Source: Methanofollis formosanus (GTDB taxonomy: Archaea > Halobacteriota > Methanomicrobia > Methanomicrobiales > Methanofollaceae). Taken from it: a DNA stretch of 64,000 bases. Where the stretch lies: NCBI RefSeq assembly GCF_019633745.1, contig NZ_CP037968.1:2548789-2612788 (forward strand), given 5' to 3'. Under the pieces are notes generated by a model. That model was not told the DNA's origin. It searched no databases and saw nothing but the letters and a program-made list of their open reading frames with translations. Positions 17,228 through 26,349 of this stretch are shown here, piece after piece. The position numbers were made by a program, and so were the translations under genes. Within the stretch, counting starts at the first letter, position 1, and each line of letters begins with the position of its first letter.

Positions 17228-19213
17228 TCACCCGGCCCGCTCTTCATCTCTTCCGCTCTGGAAGAGCCCGTAATGGCGGCGCAGAACCTTTCTGATCTTC
17301 TCGGACTGGAGCCATCCCTGGTCGAGACTGTTCACCAGGGCGTCGATCTTTCTGACCTCGCCGGCGATCCGCCCGCCGACCTCCTCGTCGTACAGGCATG
17401 CCAGGCCCAGGATCACCTGGAGCGGATTTCTGATATGGTCGTTGAGGATGGCGAACTGCTCCATGTTCTTTTCGATCTGCCCGAAGGCTTCGGCCTCCAT
17501 CTTCTGCCGTTCTTTCCGCTCCGTGATGTCTCTGGCCACGGCGAGGACCACCGGCTTTTCCGCCATCTCGAAGAGGTGACAGTTCACCTCCACCGGCATG
17601 GGCGACCCATCCTTTCGCAGGAACACCGACTCGAAGGTGGCACGGCCGTGGAGGATGAGGGCCTCCATGATCTCGACGTACCTGGGCCTCGCCTTCCAGT
17701 CCTCGATCCCGGCCGGCCCCATCATCAGAAGTTCCCGCCTGAAATACTCCAGGCGGTCGCACCCGACGGCGTTCACCTCGATGAACCTCCCCAGATGATA
17801 GTCCGGGGTCACCTCGATGAGAAAGATGGCATCGTTGACGTTGTTGAAGAACTCGCGGTACTTTGTCTCGCTCTCCCTGAGCGCGGCCTCGGCCTTTTTC
17901 TCCGCGGTCCGGTCGATGAAGGTGCCGACGACCGCCTGCCTCCCCTGATAGAGCGTCCTTGTCCCGACGTGCTCGAGACAGAGTTCCCGACCGTCCTTCC
18001 TGACGGCCCTGAGGTGGTCCCGCGCCGTGTCGATCTCGCCGGAGAGGAGGCCGTGGACGGTCTTCTCCAGACGGGGACGGTCCTCCGCGAGAATGACCCC
18101 GGTCTGGCGCATCCGGCCGACCGCCTCCTCCCGCGTATAGCCGAAGAGGGTGCTGAACCCGGGGTTGACGTCCCTGAAGGTGCCGTCCTGGGCGAGGTAG
18201 ATCCCTGACGAGGAGTACATGACCGGCAGACGGAAGAGGTCCTCGGTGCGTCGCCGCTGGACGGCGGCCCCGAGGATCCCTGCCGCGGTTCTGAGGGCGT
18301 CGACCTCAGCCCCGGACCACCCTCTCTCCTCGCGACAGTCGTCGAGGCCGAGGCATCCCCACCACTCGCCGTCGACGAGGACCGGGATCTCGACGAGGGA
18401 GAGGATCCCTTCTGCCGCGAGGTGCCGGCGCCCCTCTGCCGGGAACGCGGCGGCCGCGGCGGCGACCGGTCGGCCGGCGGCGAGGTCGGCATACCATTGC
18501 GGGGTTTCCTCCGCGGAGAAGATCCCGGTACGGTCGACGAACCGCTCCCCCAGCGGAGCGACGCCGGCCGCGGTCCATTCCCGGCACCCGGGGTGCGCCT
18601 CTTCTCCTGCCGTCCCGCCCCTTTCGAGGAGACGGACCCTGCTCGCCCCCGTCGCCTCCCCCAGACACCTGAGGATCGCGGGGACCTCCTCGTTCCACCG
18701 CCTCTTTTTCAGCAGTCTGTCCGCGGCAAACCCCACCGCCTCGAGGATTGCATCCCGCCTGAGCACCGCCTCCTCGGCACGCCTCTGTTCGGTTATGTCC
18801 TCGGCCGTGCAGACCGCGAAGACGACGGTGCCCACCTCGTCGAGGACCGGTTTTTTGGTGATGGCAAGCAACCGCTCTTCGCCGTGGGCGTTGAGGATCC
18901 ATTCTTCGGTACGGACCGCTCTTCTCTCCCTGAAGACCTCCTCGTTTCCCTGGATACAGATCGCCGCCTCTTCTTCAGGGAGGACGTCCCGGACCGGTCT
19001 TCGTTCCAGGTCATCTTTCTGGAGGCCGAGATATGCCGCCCTGGCCATATTGACCGCACCGTAGGTCTCCGGGTCAGGGAGCGTCCATGCCTGCACCGGC
19101 ATGGCATCAAGGAGCAGAAGATATTCGTTCTCTGGAAACTGTCCGGTGGTCCGGCCTTTCTCCCCGGACGTCTCCTCCCTTCCCGATACTATCTGGTTAT
19201 GCTGGTTCGTCAT
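17228..19213 (-). CDS. PAS-GAF-PAS-PAS sensor protein, histidine-kinase-like but no ATPase domain
   Basis: 661 residues, soluble (no membrane segments). A PAS domain covers about 30-145, ending with the PAC word AEDITEQRRAEEA. A GAF-like domain covers about 150-315, then PAS domains at about 325-445 (FRDVNPGFSTLFGYTREEAVG) and 450-570 (VARDITERKERQ). About 580-640 resembles a histidine-kinase dimerisation helix with a possible phospho-His in NDHIRNPLQVILGL. The protein ends soon after: no N, G1 or G2 box of the ATP-binding domain is present. It probably senses a small molecule or redox state and signals through a partner kinase or by dimerisation. Upstream GAGGAGA supports the ATG. Single gene, target unknown. 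Confidence 0.85.
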   Translation of the reverse strand: MTNQHNQIVSGREETSGEKGRTTGQFPENEYLLLLDAMPVQAWTLPDPETYGAVNMARAAYLGLQKDDLERRPVRDVLPEEEAAICIQGNEEVFRERRAVRTEEWILNAHGEERLLAITKKPVLDEVGTVVFAVCTAEDITEQRRAEEAVLRRDAILEAVGFAADRLLKKRRWNEEVPAILRCLGEATGASRVRLLERGGTAGEEAHPGCREWTAAGVAPLGERFVDRTGIFSAEETPQWYADLAAGRPVAAAAAAFPAEGRRHLAAEGILSLVEIPVLVDGEWWGCLGLDDCREERGWSGAEVDALRTAAGILGAAVQRRRTEDLFRLPVMYSSSGIYLAQDGTFRDVNPGFSTLFGYTREEAVGRMRQTGVILAEDRPRLEKTVHGLLSGEIDTARDHLRAVRKDGRELCLEHVGTRTLYQGRQAVVGTFIDRTAEKKAEAALRESETKYREFFNNVNDAIFLIEVTPDYHLGRFIEVNAVGCDRLEYFRRELLMMGPAGIEDWKARPRYVEIMEALILHGRATFESVFLRKDGSPMPVEVNCHLFEMAEKPVVLAVARDITERKERQKMEAEAFGQIEKNMEQFAILNDHIRNPLQVILGLACLYDEEVGGRIAGEVRKIDALVNSLDQGWLQSEKIRKVLRRHYGLFQSGRDEERAG

Positions 19214-19632
19214 GATGGGGTTCGCTCTCCTCTCGTCGCGACCTGAGATCTCTATGGTCCATTGTACGTGTCTGAAGTGCCGGGGCTATTAAGGGACAGG
19301 GAGGAGGACGCTCGCGAAAAAGGAGTGGCTGGAATTTTTAATGATCCTATTAAGTGGTTCCGGTTTTATCTGGTCGCGGTCTCCGATCTTTTCCTCTTAT
19401 ACGGGTGCCAGATCCCGCTTCTCCGGCCGTCTCCTGCGGTTTTTCCGTCCGGCTGGGAGCGCAGAGACGGGGGATGGCGGCCTGAGGGGGGTGCGCCCGG
19501 TATCGCCCCTCTCTCTGGAATGCACTTTTCGAGGATTATTATTTGCTATTTTTCATTTATGTGCATGAAATTCATCTTGATATCTAAAAAGCATGATATT
19601 GAGGCGGAAACTAATCGAAATTACCATATATG

Positions 19633-19641
19633 ATTTATAGA
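19633..19641 (+). promoter_or_regulatory. TATA-like box ahead of surface protein gene
   Basis: ATTTATAG in an AT-rich tract. It lies about 45 bases before the GGAGGG ribosome site at 19677-19682. Transcription would start near 19662. The gene-free stretch 19214-19632 holds only the promoter side of the PAS gene and AT-rich sequence; I see no other gene. Confidence 0.45.
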
Positions 19642-19689
19642 TTATAATTACTCAAAGGCCTATTCTACAGTTTTCAGGAGGGAACCACC

Positions 19690-22600
19690 ACGTACGACCA
19701 ACAATTCTTCAGACAACTCTCAGAGAGCATAAACCGTACTACACTCGTCCATTTCTTCGGCATACTCCTGCTTGCCCTCGCCCTCGCCCTCGCCTCGCCG
19801 CCGGTGGCTGCAGCCGAAGTGACGGTCAACCCCGGCGAGAGTATCCAGGCGGCGATCGACGCTGCCGCTGCCGGCGACGTCGTCCTCGTCGGCACCGGCA
19901 CCTATGACGGGGCCGTGACCGTGAACAAACGCCTCACTCTCACGAGCACCGAGGGTGCGATCGTGAACGGCAAAATTTCCCTCACCTCCACCGCCGACGG
20001 TGCGGTGCTCGAAGGTCTCGCCGTGAACGGCGTTGTGGTCGACCATGCCGACGACGCCGTCGTACGGGGGTGCACCGTAAGGGACAGCAGTGACGGGGTT
20101 CGCATCACATACTCGACGAACTGCACCGTGGAAGGATGCACGGTGGGGGGCACCATCCCTGGCGACGGCATCTACCTCTCCTGCGCTGGCCAGCCCAGGA
20201 TCCTGGACAACCAGGTGACCGGGTGTGGAGGTTTCGGGATCATGCTCATACAAGATTGCCCCGACGGTATCATCTCAGGAAACACTGTCCGGGACTGCAA
20301 CGAAAGAGGCATCCAACTCCAGTCCGGGTGCCAGGGTTCTGTGGTCGAATCCAACACCTGCTCAGGCAATGACGGTGGTTTCAGGGTCAGTGGATGCACC
20401 GGCACGACCACCGTCCTGAGGGACAACACCGTCATTGGAGACCGAAACATCGCGGTCAACCTGGAGGGTGTGAACTCTGTCATCATCGAGAATGTGACGG
20501 TGAAGGACGGGAAGTACGGCATTTTCCTCACCAATGTCGAGAATACCACACTCACCAACAGCACCTTCACCGGGCTCACCGGATATGGACTGTTTGTTTA
20601 CCACGGCTCTTACGCGACGAACTCCCTCATCGCCAACAACTTCTTCAACAACACCCAGAACCTCTGTATCCGGGATGGCTACGTTATGACCGGCACCCGC
20701 TGGAACATGACGAAGACCGCCGGTGAAAACATCCGCGGCGGTTCGTTCCTCGGCGGCAACCTCTGGCTGACGCCCACGGGCACGGGTTTCTCCCAGACCC
20801 GCGCCGACTTCGACCTCGACGGGATCTGCGACGAGGGCTACGATCTTGGGAACGGGTGCATCGATTCCCTTCCGCTCCAGAACGGCGGGCCGTCGGCGAA
20901 CTTCAGCGTGGCACCGTCGAGCGTGATGACCGGCGTGCCGGTCTTCTTCAACGACACCTCGGTGGGCGACCCCACCTCATGGTCATGGACATTCGGCGGG
21001 GAGACAGAGACCACCCGGAACGTCACCCGCACCTACGGGAACGCGGGCACCTACCAGGCGACGCTGACGGTGGAGAATGAGTTCGGGACGAACACCACGA
21101 CCCACACGTTCACTGTCGAACCCTACACCATCCAGGGCGCGGTGGACGCCGCCTCTGAGGGCGACGTCGTCCTCGTCCCCGCCGGCACCTATAACGAGGA
21201 CGTGACGGTGGACAAGAACATCACCCTCAGGGGGAACGAGGGCGCGACAGTGAACGGCGGCATCACGATCACCGCCGACGGTGCGAACGTCGAAAACCTC
21301 ACCGTCAATGGGGTTATCTCTGTCGACGGGGCCGATAACGCCGTGGTGCGGGGATGCATCGTGCGGGACGGAAGTGACGGGGTTCGCATCACATCCGCGG
21401 CGAACTGCACCGTGGAGGAGTGTACGCTGAGCAGTATGGGTGGCAACGGCATCAGCCTCTCCTCCGCAGGCCAGTGTCGGATCCTGGACAACCAGATGAC
21501 CGGATGTGGGGGTTTCGGGATTATTCTCTATTCCAATTGCCCTGGTTGTTTCATCTCAGGGAACACTGTCCAGGACTGCAAGGAAAGAGGCATTCAACTC
21601 CAGTCCGGATGCCAGGGCTCTGTGGTTATCTCAAACATCTTTTCAGGCAATAATGGCGGTTTGAAAGTCTATGGGTGCAAGGGGCAGACGACGATCCTGA
21701 GAGACAACACTCTCCTCGAGAATAACTACTATGGAGTCAGCCTGGAGAAGGCGGACTCCGTCATCGTCGAAAACGTCACGGTGAAGGGCGGGACGTCCGG
21801 TATTTCCCTCACCAATGTCGAGAATATCACGCTCACCAACAGCACCTTCACCGGGCTCACCAGTTGTGGACTGTCTGTTTACCCCCGTTATTCCGCGACG
21901 AACTCTCTCATCGCGAACAACCTCTTCAACAACACGTGGAATGTCTATATCCCGGATACCTCAGACCTGACCGGCACCCGCTGGAACACCACAAAGACCT
22001 TCGGGAAAAACATCCACGGCGGCCCCTTCCTCGGCGGCAACCTCTGGCTGACGCCTGAGGGAACCGGGTTCTCGGAGACCCATGAAGATCTCAATGGCGA
22101 CGGGATCTGTGACGAGGGCTACGACCTCGGCGAGGGATGCATCGATGCCCTCCCGCTCCACACCTGCATCCCGACCGCGAACTTCACCGCCGCCCCGACC
22201 GGCGGCAGCACCCCGCTTGAGGTGCAGTTCGCCGACGCCTCGTACGGTGTCCCCTTCCTCTCCCGTTCATGGGACTTCGGGGACAACAGTCCCGCGGTCG
22301 ACCATACCCGCCCCACCCATATCTTCTCGACCAACGGCACCCACCAGGTCACCCTGACGGTCACGAACGCCTTCGGGAGCAGCACGATGACAAAGACGGT
22401 CACCGCCCTCGACCCGCCGAAGGCAAACTTCACCGTCACGCCTGCGGGAGGGAACGCTCCCCTCACGGTTGCATTCACCGATGAATCGACGGGCTGTGTC
22501 TTCAGCCGTGTCTGGGACTTTGGAGACGGTTCGATCTCGACCGAAGAGCGCCCATCCCACACCTACGCATCAGCCGGCACCTACACGGTCTCTCTGAATG

Positions 22601-23289
22601 TCAGCAACCCGTACGCCTCGAACTCGACGATGCTGAAGAACTGCATCACGGTTGAGTCGCCGGGCGTGAGCGGCGGTGGTAGTGGTGGAGGCCGCTCGCC
22701 CGCATCGGCCGGTGCGGCAAGCAAGATCCCGGCCGGCGGGCACGCCTCCTTCGAGGTCCGTGACTCGGCGATCCACGAGGTGAAGGTGACCGCCGCTGAA
22801 GCGGTCTCGCATATCCTGGTCACCGTCGAACCGACCGCAAAGCCGCACAGTATCGAGGCCCCGGCCAATGCGGTCTATGAATACGACGAAGTGATGCTGT
22901 ACCACACCACCGACGAGGCCCTTGCCGGCGCCGACCTCGACTTCACGGTTCCAAAGACGTGGCTCGAAGAGCACGGCGCCGGTCCCGATGACGTGACACT
23001 GTACCGCTACCACGACGGCGCGTGGCACGCCCTCCCCACCCGCATCATCGCCGAGGACGAGCACCGGTACTCTTTCACCGCCACATCGCCCGGCTTCTCG
23101 CTCTTCGCGATCGGAGTCGATGCGTCCGGGCCTGCGCCGCCGGTGACACCCGCGGAGACCGCGACCCCCCTCCCGGTCACGACCCCGGTCACCACGGCGA
23201 CCACCGCCCCGCAGCAGAGTCCGCTCCCGTACGGGTTTGCGGCCCTTGCCGCCGGTGCCGCCCTCCTCCTCAGGGGAAGGCGGGAATAA
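19690..23289 (+). CDS. Surface beta-helix/PKD protein with PGF-type C-terminal anchor
   Basis: About 1199 residues. The reading frame from 19648 has no ATG, GTG or TTG until GTG 19804, yet a signal peptide (LVHFFGILLLALALALASPPVAA) is encoded before that GTG. A ribosome site GGAGGG at 19677 sits 7 bases ahead of an ACG codon at 19690, so start is set there with low certainty. Two parallel-beta-helix blocks (NosD/CASH type) each end with DLDGICDEGYDLGNGCIDSL-like loops. PKD domains follow each block and pair up later (FGDNSPAVDHTRPTHIF; VWDFGDGSISTEERPSHTYA). A PGF-pre-PGF domain (about 1010-1150, ending TSPGFSLFAIGVD), a Thr/Pro linker and a final hydrophobic segment with RGRRE complete it. 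Likely anchored to the S-layer or membrane. Confidence 0.85.
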   Translation, partial: TYDQQFFRQLSESINRTTLVHFFGILLLALALALASPPVAAAEVTVNPGESIQAAIDAAAAGDVVLVGTGTYDGAVTVNKRLTLTSTEGAIVNGKISLTSTADGAVLEGLAVNGVVVDHADDAVVRGCTVRDSSDGVRITYSTNCTVEGCTVGGTIPGDGIYLSCAGQPRILDNQVTGCGGFGIMLIQDCPDGIISGNTVRDCNERGIQLQSGCQGSVVESNTCSGNDGGFRVSGCTGTTTVLRDNTVIGDRNIAVNLEGVNSVIIENVTVKDGKYGIFLTNVENTTLTNSTFTGLTGYGLFVYHGSYATNSLIANNFFNNTQNLCIRDGYVMTGTRWNMTKTAGENIRGGSFLGGNLWLTPTGTGFSQTRADFDLDGICDEGYDLGNGCIDSLPLQNGGPSANFSVAPSSVMTGVPVFFNDTSVGDPTSWSWTFGGETETTRNVTRTYGNAGTYQATLTVENEFGTNTTTHTFTVEPYTIQGAVDAASEGDVVLVPAGTYNEDVTVDKNITLRGNEGATVNGGITITADGANVENLTVNGVISVDGADNAVVRGCIVRDGSDGVRITSAANCTVEECTLSSMGGNGISLSSAGQCRILDNQMTGCGGFGIILYSNCPGCFISGNTVQDCKERGIQLQSGCQGSVVISNIFSGNNGGLKVYGCKGQTTILRDNTLLENNYYGVSLEKADSVIVENVTVKGGTSGISLTNVENITLTNSTFTGLTSCGLSVYPRYSATNSLIANNLFNNTWNVYIPDTSDLTGTRWNTTKTFGKNIHGGPFLGGNLWLTPEGTGFSETHEDLNGDGICDEGYDLGEGCIDALPLHTCIPTANFTAAPTGGSTPLEVQFADASYGVPFLSRSWDFGDNSPAVDHTRPTHIFSTNGTHQVTLTVTNAFGSSTMTKTVTALDPPKANFTVTPAGGNAPLTVAFTDESTGCVFSRVWDFGDGSISTEERPSHTYASAGTYTVSLNVSNPYASNSTMLKNCITVESPGVSGGGSGGGRSPASAGAASKIPAGGHASFEVRDSAIHEVKVTAAEAVSHILVTVEPTAKPHSIEAPANAVYEYDEVMLYHTTDEALAGADLDFTVPKTWLEEHGAGPDDVTLYRYHDGAWHALPTRIIAEDEHRYSFTATSPGFSLFAIGVDASGPAPPVTPAETATPLPVTTPVTTATTAPQQSPLPYGFAALAAGAALLLRGRRE

Positions 23290-23851
23290 ACTCCTCTTTT
23301 TTCCAGCCCCAGCGGATCTTCCTCTCCCACTGCGCCCTGGTCAGGTCGTAGCGTACCCTGACGCCTCCCTCCTCCTCCCCCGCAGGGGTGAAGCCGAGCC
23401 GTCTGAGGAGACGGATCGATTGCGTCAGGTCGGCGTACGTCCTGGCAAAGACGCATGTCACCTCAGGATCGTCGAAGGCCCACCTGATGAGAGCGGCCGC
23501 CGCCTCGGACGCATATCCCCGGCCCCTGCACCCCGGCAGGAGCGAGTACCCGATCTCGACCCTCCCCTCGACGGAAGGGCGGCCGACAAACCCGCACCCC
23601 CCGACGAGCATCCGGCGGTCGCCCCCGGTGCAGACGAGGTACCAGAGGTTCCAGCCCTCGCTGAGCGGGTCGGCCCTGAGCATCGAGAGGAAGGGTGATC
23701 GCGCCTCCCTGATCATCTCGGGCGGCCAGTCGGCCGGGACATCTGCCTCCAGGAGTGCGGCGAGCGCCCCATGGTCGGTGAGGTCGAGGTCGAGGTGGCC
23801 GGGTGTGGCCGGGACCAGTTCGAGCCGTTCGGTCAGGAGGGAGGATGGCAT
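23270..23851 (-). CDS. GNAT acetyltransferase, RimJ/RimL type
   Basis: 193 residues. GNAT fold with the acetyl-CoA loop LLPGCRGRGYASEA at about 103-116, and the later ARTYADLTQSIRLLRRLGF helix of the RimJ/RimL branch, which acetylates N-termini or small amines. Substrate unknown. Its last 20 bases overlap the 3' end of the convergent beta-helix protein gene, so the two transcripts are complementary there. The start MPSSLLTERLELVPATPGH is the usual start of this branch. Confidence 0.85.
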   Translation of the reverse strand: MPSSLLTERLELVPATPGHLDLDLTDHGALAALLEADVPADWPPEMIREARSPFLSMLRADPLSEGWNLWYLVCTGGDRRMLVGGCGFVGRPSVEGRVEIGYSLLPGCRGRGYASEAAAALIRWAFDDPEVTCVFARTYADLTQSIRLLRRLGFTPAGEEEGGVRVRYDLTRAQWERKIRWGWKKEEFIPAFP

Positions 23852-24035
23852 GAAGTACGCCTCTTCCTGCTTGATGAAAAGGTTTTGGAAATGTGGTGGC
23901 CGGTGGTGTGAACCGGGGCGACTCTGATCGGTCCTCTCCCGGCAGCGAGTTTGAGCATGGCGTCGGGCTTTCGGAGATCCTCGGGCGAGAAGATGCGGGA
24001 GGGCGGTTGAACTGCGCTCACACCCGGAAATGGTG

Positions 24036-24245
24036 AGGGTTTACCATGAGTTATCCCAAAAACCTGAAGCTGTTTCTGAAGTCCGGTGTCGTTCAAGAGA
24101 TTGCTACCGCACCCCTCGACCATCTTCGTCGTGGGTGGTCCGCGGGCGGCACGATGCTCGATCTCTGTTCGTTCACCGGTCACGAGGAGGAGGATCACGG
24201 ATTGATCCTTTTGCGCCCTTCACAGGATCAGGAAAGGCTAACTCC
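24036..24245 (-). repeat. Degenerate solo fragment of the 760-780-base repeat element
   Basis: Read on the minus strand, this stretch carries GAGCATCGTGCCGCCC, ACGACGAAGATGGTCG and a GTAAACC end, in the order seen inside the two full elements at 26.35 and 51.94 kb. It is much more diverged and lacks both terminal repeats. It fills the gap between the GNAT gene and the SnoaL-like gene; the remaining part (23852-24035) shows nothing else. Confidence 0.45.
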
Positions 24246-24266
24246 TGGCTGTTCGATCCTGTACCG

Positions 24267-24671
24267 ATGTCTCTCAGTGCAAAGACGCGTGATGCGGTGA
24301 CGAAGACGATGTACGCCTACGCCTCCGCGTACGGCCGAAAGGACGTGGACGGCGTTGCGGTACTGCTGGCGCCCGAGGTGATCGGGATCGGTTCGGAGAA
24401 GGGAGAGTGGGTGGAAGGGCGCGACGAGTACGTCTCGGCCATCGTCCGTGAATGTGCAGCTTTCGACGACATCTCGCTCGAATACGGCGGCCTCAGGATC
24501 GCGGCGGACGGGATCATCGCCTGGGTGGCGACGCCCTTCGAGATGACGGTCACGGTCGGGGAGACGGTGCGGCACCTGAACGGTCGCCTGACCGCCGTCC
24601 TGATGAACACCTGGGACGGATGGCGCTTTGTCCAGACACATTTTTCCGTGCCCGAGGGCGGGGAGGAGTGA
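24267..24671 (+). CDS. SnoaL/NTF2-like small protein
   Basis: 134 residues. Cone-shaped NTF2-like fold suggested by KTMYAYASAYGRKDVDGVAVLL at the start (split helix), then VEGRDEYVSAIVRE and the closing strand WRFVQTHFSVP. Such proteins are isomerases, cyclases, or ligand-binding units, and this one has no recognised catalytic set. The ATG at 24267 is chosen because the upstream part lies in repeat-derived DNA. Single gene, function unknown. Confidence 0.7.
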   Translation: MSLSAKTRDAVTKTMYAYASAYGRKDVDGVAVLLAPEVIGIGSEKGEWVEGRDEYVSAIVRECAAFDDISLEYGGLRIAADGIIAWVATPFEMTVTVGETVRHLNGRLTAVLMNTWDGWRFVQTHFSVPEGGEE

Positions 24672-24799
24672 GGAGTGGTGGCCCTGTATTCCGGTGTCTT
24701 GTGCGGGGGTTTGCACTGCCCGACCCTCTCAGGATAGCCGGGGGTATGGCTGGAGGGGATGCGGATCCTTCTCTTATCCCCATCAAAACCGCATAATCT

Positions 24800-24810
24800 T
24801 GAAAAAAATA
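24800..24810 (-). terminator. T-run terminator after purB
   Basis: The minus strand reads CTATTTTTTTCAAG within 12 bases of the purB stop, a seven-T run typical of archaeal termination. Confidence 0.55.
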
Positions 24811-24813
24811 GGT

Positions 24814-26154
24814 TCAGGCCGCGAGGGGCCTGAGTTTCGCGACGACACGCTCGACCTGCTCGACCGCGGTGCCGATATAGTTGTCAGGGTTGAGGAGGGC
24901 GGCGATCTCCTCGGAGGAGAGGACGGCCGCGACCTTCGGGTTCTCTTCGAGGACGCCGGCGATGTTTCTCTTCTCTGCAAGGGCGGTCATGCTCGCCACG
25001 CGGACGGCCTCGTGGGCGTCCTGCCTGCCCAGACCGCGCTTGGTCAGTTCGATCATCACCGACTCGGCCAGGTTCACGCCGTGGAGGAGGTCGAGGTTCT
25101 TCCTGATGTTTTCCTCCCTGATATTGAGGCGGTCGAGGACGCCGGTCATCACGTTGAGGATGTGGTCGGCGAGGACCGAGGCCTCGGGGAAGACCACCCG
25201 CTCGCAGGAGGAGTTGGTGAGGTCGCGCTCGTCCCAGAGGGTGTTGTTCTGGAGGGACGGTTCGACCATTGCGCGGACGATCCTGGCCAGGCCGCAGACC
25301 TGCTCGCTCTTGATCGGGTTCCTCTTGTGCGGCATCGTCGATGACCCGACCTGCTTTTTGCCGAAGGCCTCCTCGACCTCGGCGAGTTCGGTCCGCTGTA
25401 AGGACCTGATCTCGACCCCGATCTTGTCCAGGGTCGTGGCCATGTTCGCGAGGAAGAGGACGTACTCGGCATAGCGGTCGCGGGAGATCACCTGGTTCGA
25501 GACGTCGACCGCGGTGAGGCCGAGATATTCCATCATCGCGGGCTGCACCTCAAGCCCCTTTGTCCCCAGGGCCGCCTGCGTCCCGACGGCGCCGGTGAGC
25601 TGCCCGACGGCGACCCGCGGCCGTATCTCGCGGAGACGCTCGATGTGCCTGCCGACCTCGCTTGCCCAGATCGCGAACCGCAGCCCGTACGTCGTCGGCA
25701 CGCCGTGCTGGCCGTGGGTGCGTGCGACGCAGACGAGGTTCTTCGTCTCCTCGCTCCTGCGGAGGAGGACGGCAAGGAGCCGCTGGAGTTTCTCCTCGAT
25801 CAGGTCTATCGCCGCCTTCATCTGGAGCCCGGTGGCGGTGTCCAGGATGTCGTTCGAGGTGGCGCCGAAGTGTATCCAGCGTCCGGCGTCGCCGCAGACC
25901 TCGGTGACCGCCTTGACGACGGCCATCATGTCGTGGTTGATCTCGGCCTCGATCTCGTTTGCCCGTGCGAGGGTGGCCTCGCCCGCGCACTGCTTGATCG
26001 TCGCCGCGGCGTCGGCCGGGATGACCCCGCACGTCGCCTCGGCCTGTGCAAGCGCGACCTCTGCCGCCACAATGCACCTGAACCGGTTCTCTTCGCCCCA
26101 GACGCTCTTCATCTCGGGCGTGCCGTACCGGTAGTCTATCGGGTGGATCGCCAT
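24814..26154 (-). CDS. purB: Adenylosuccinate lyase
   Basis: 446 residues, normal size. It removes fumarate from SAICAR and from adenylosuccinate in purine synthesis. The fumarase/aspartase superfamily signature is GSSTMPHKRNP at about 270-280, holding the catalytic Ser loop, with IHFGATSNDILDTAT at about 93-107 and ARTHGQHGVPTTYG at about 143-156 supplying the general acid/base His. The start MAIHPIDYRYGTPEM is the standard archaeal one. Single transcription unit; the stretch 26155-26349 upstream holds no clear gene. Confidence 0.96.
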   Translation of the reverse strand: MAIHPIDYRYGTPEMKSVWGEENRFRCIVAAEVALAQAEATCGVIPADAAATIKQCAGEATLARANEIEAEINHDMMAVVKAVTEVCGDAGRWIHFGATSNDILDTATGLQMKAAIDLIEEKLQRLLAVLLRRSEETKNLVCVARTHGQHGVPTTYGLRFAIWASEVGRHIERLREIRPRVAVGQLTGAVGTQAALGTKGLEVQPAMMEYLGLTAVDVSNQVISRDRYAEYVLFLANMATTLDKIGVEIRSLQRTELAEVEEAFGKKQVGSSTMPHKRNPIKSEQVCGLARIVRAMVEPSLQNNTLWDERDLTNSSCERVVFPEASVLADHILNVMTGVLDRLNIREENIRKNLDLLHGVNLAESVMIELTKRGLGRQDAHEAVRVASMTALAEKRNIAGVLEENPKVAAVLSSEEIAALLNPDNYIGTAVEQVERVVAKLRPLAA

Positions 26155-26349
26155 GGGGAATAGTGTGGACGCCTGGCGATAAAAGGGGTGTGCGTGGGGG
26201 AGGGAGCGGCCGGTCGTGGGGAAGACGATATGGTCTCAGAAGCGGGAGCGGCGAAACCCTATCAGGGGGGGGCATTGAATGGGAACACCACTCTATCGCC
26301 GCCCCTCCCCGATCTTCGCCTCCGGGAGGAGGGCCGAAGGGAGTCGAGA

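Noticed and set aside
17228-17500. Complete histidine kinase C-terminus
   Set aside because: No N, G1, F or G2 box occurs before the stop in any frame that I can follow, so it is described as lacking the ATPase domain.
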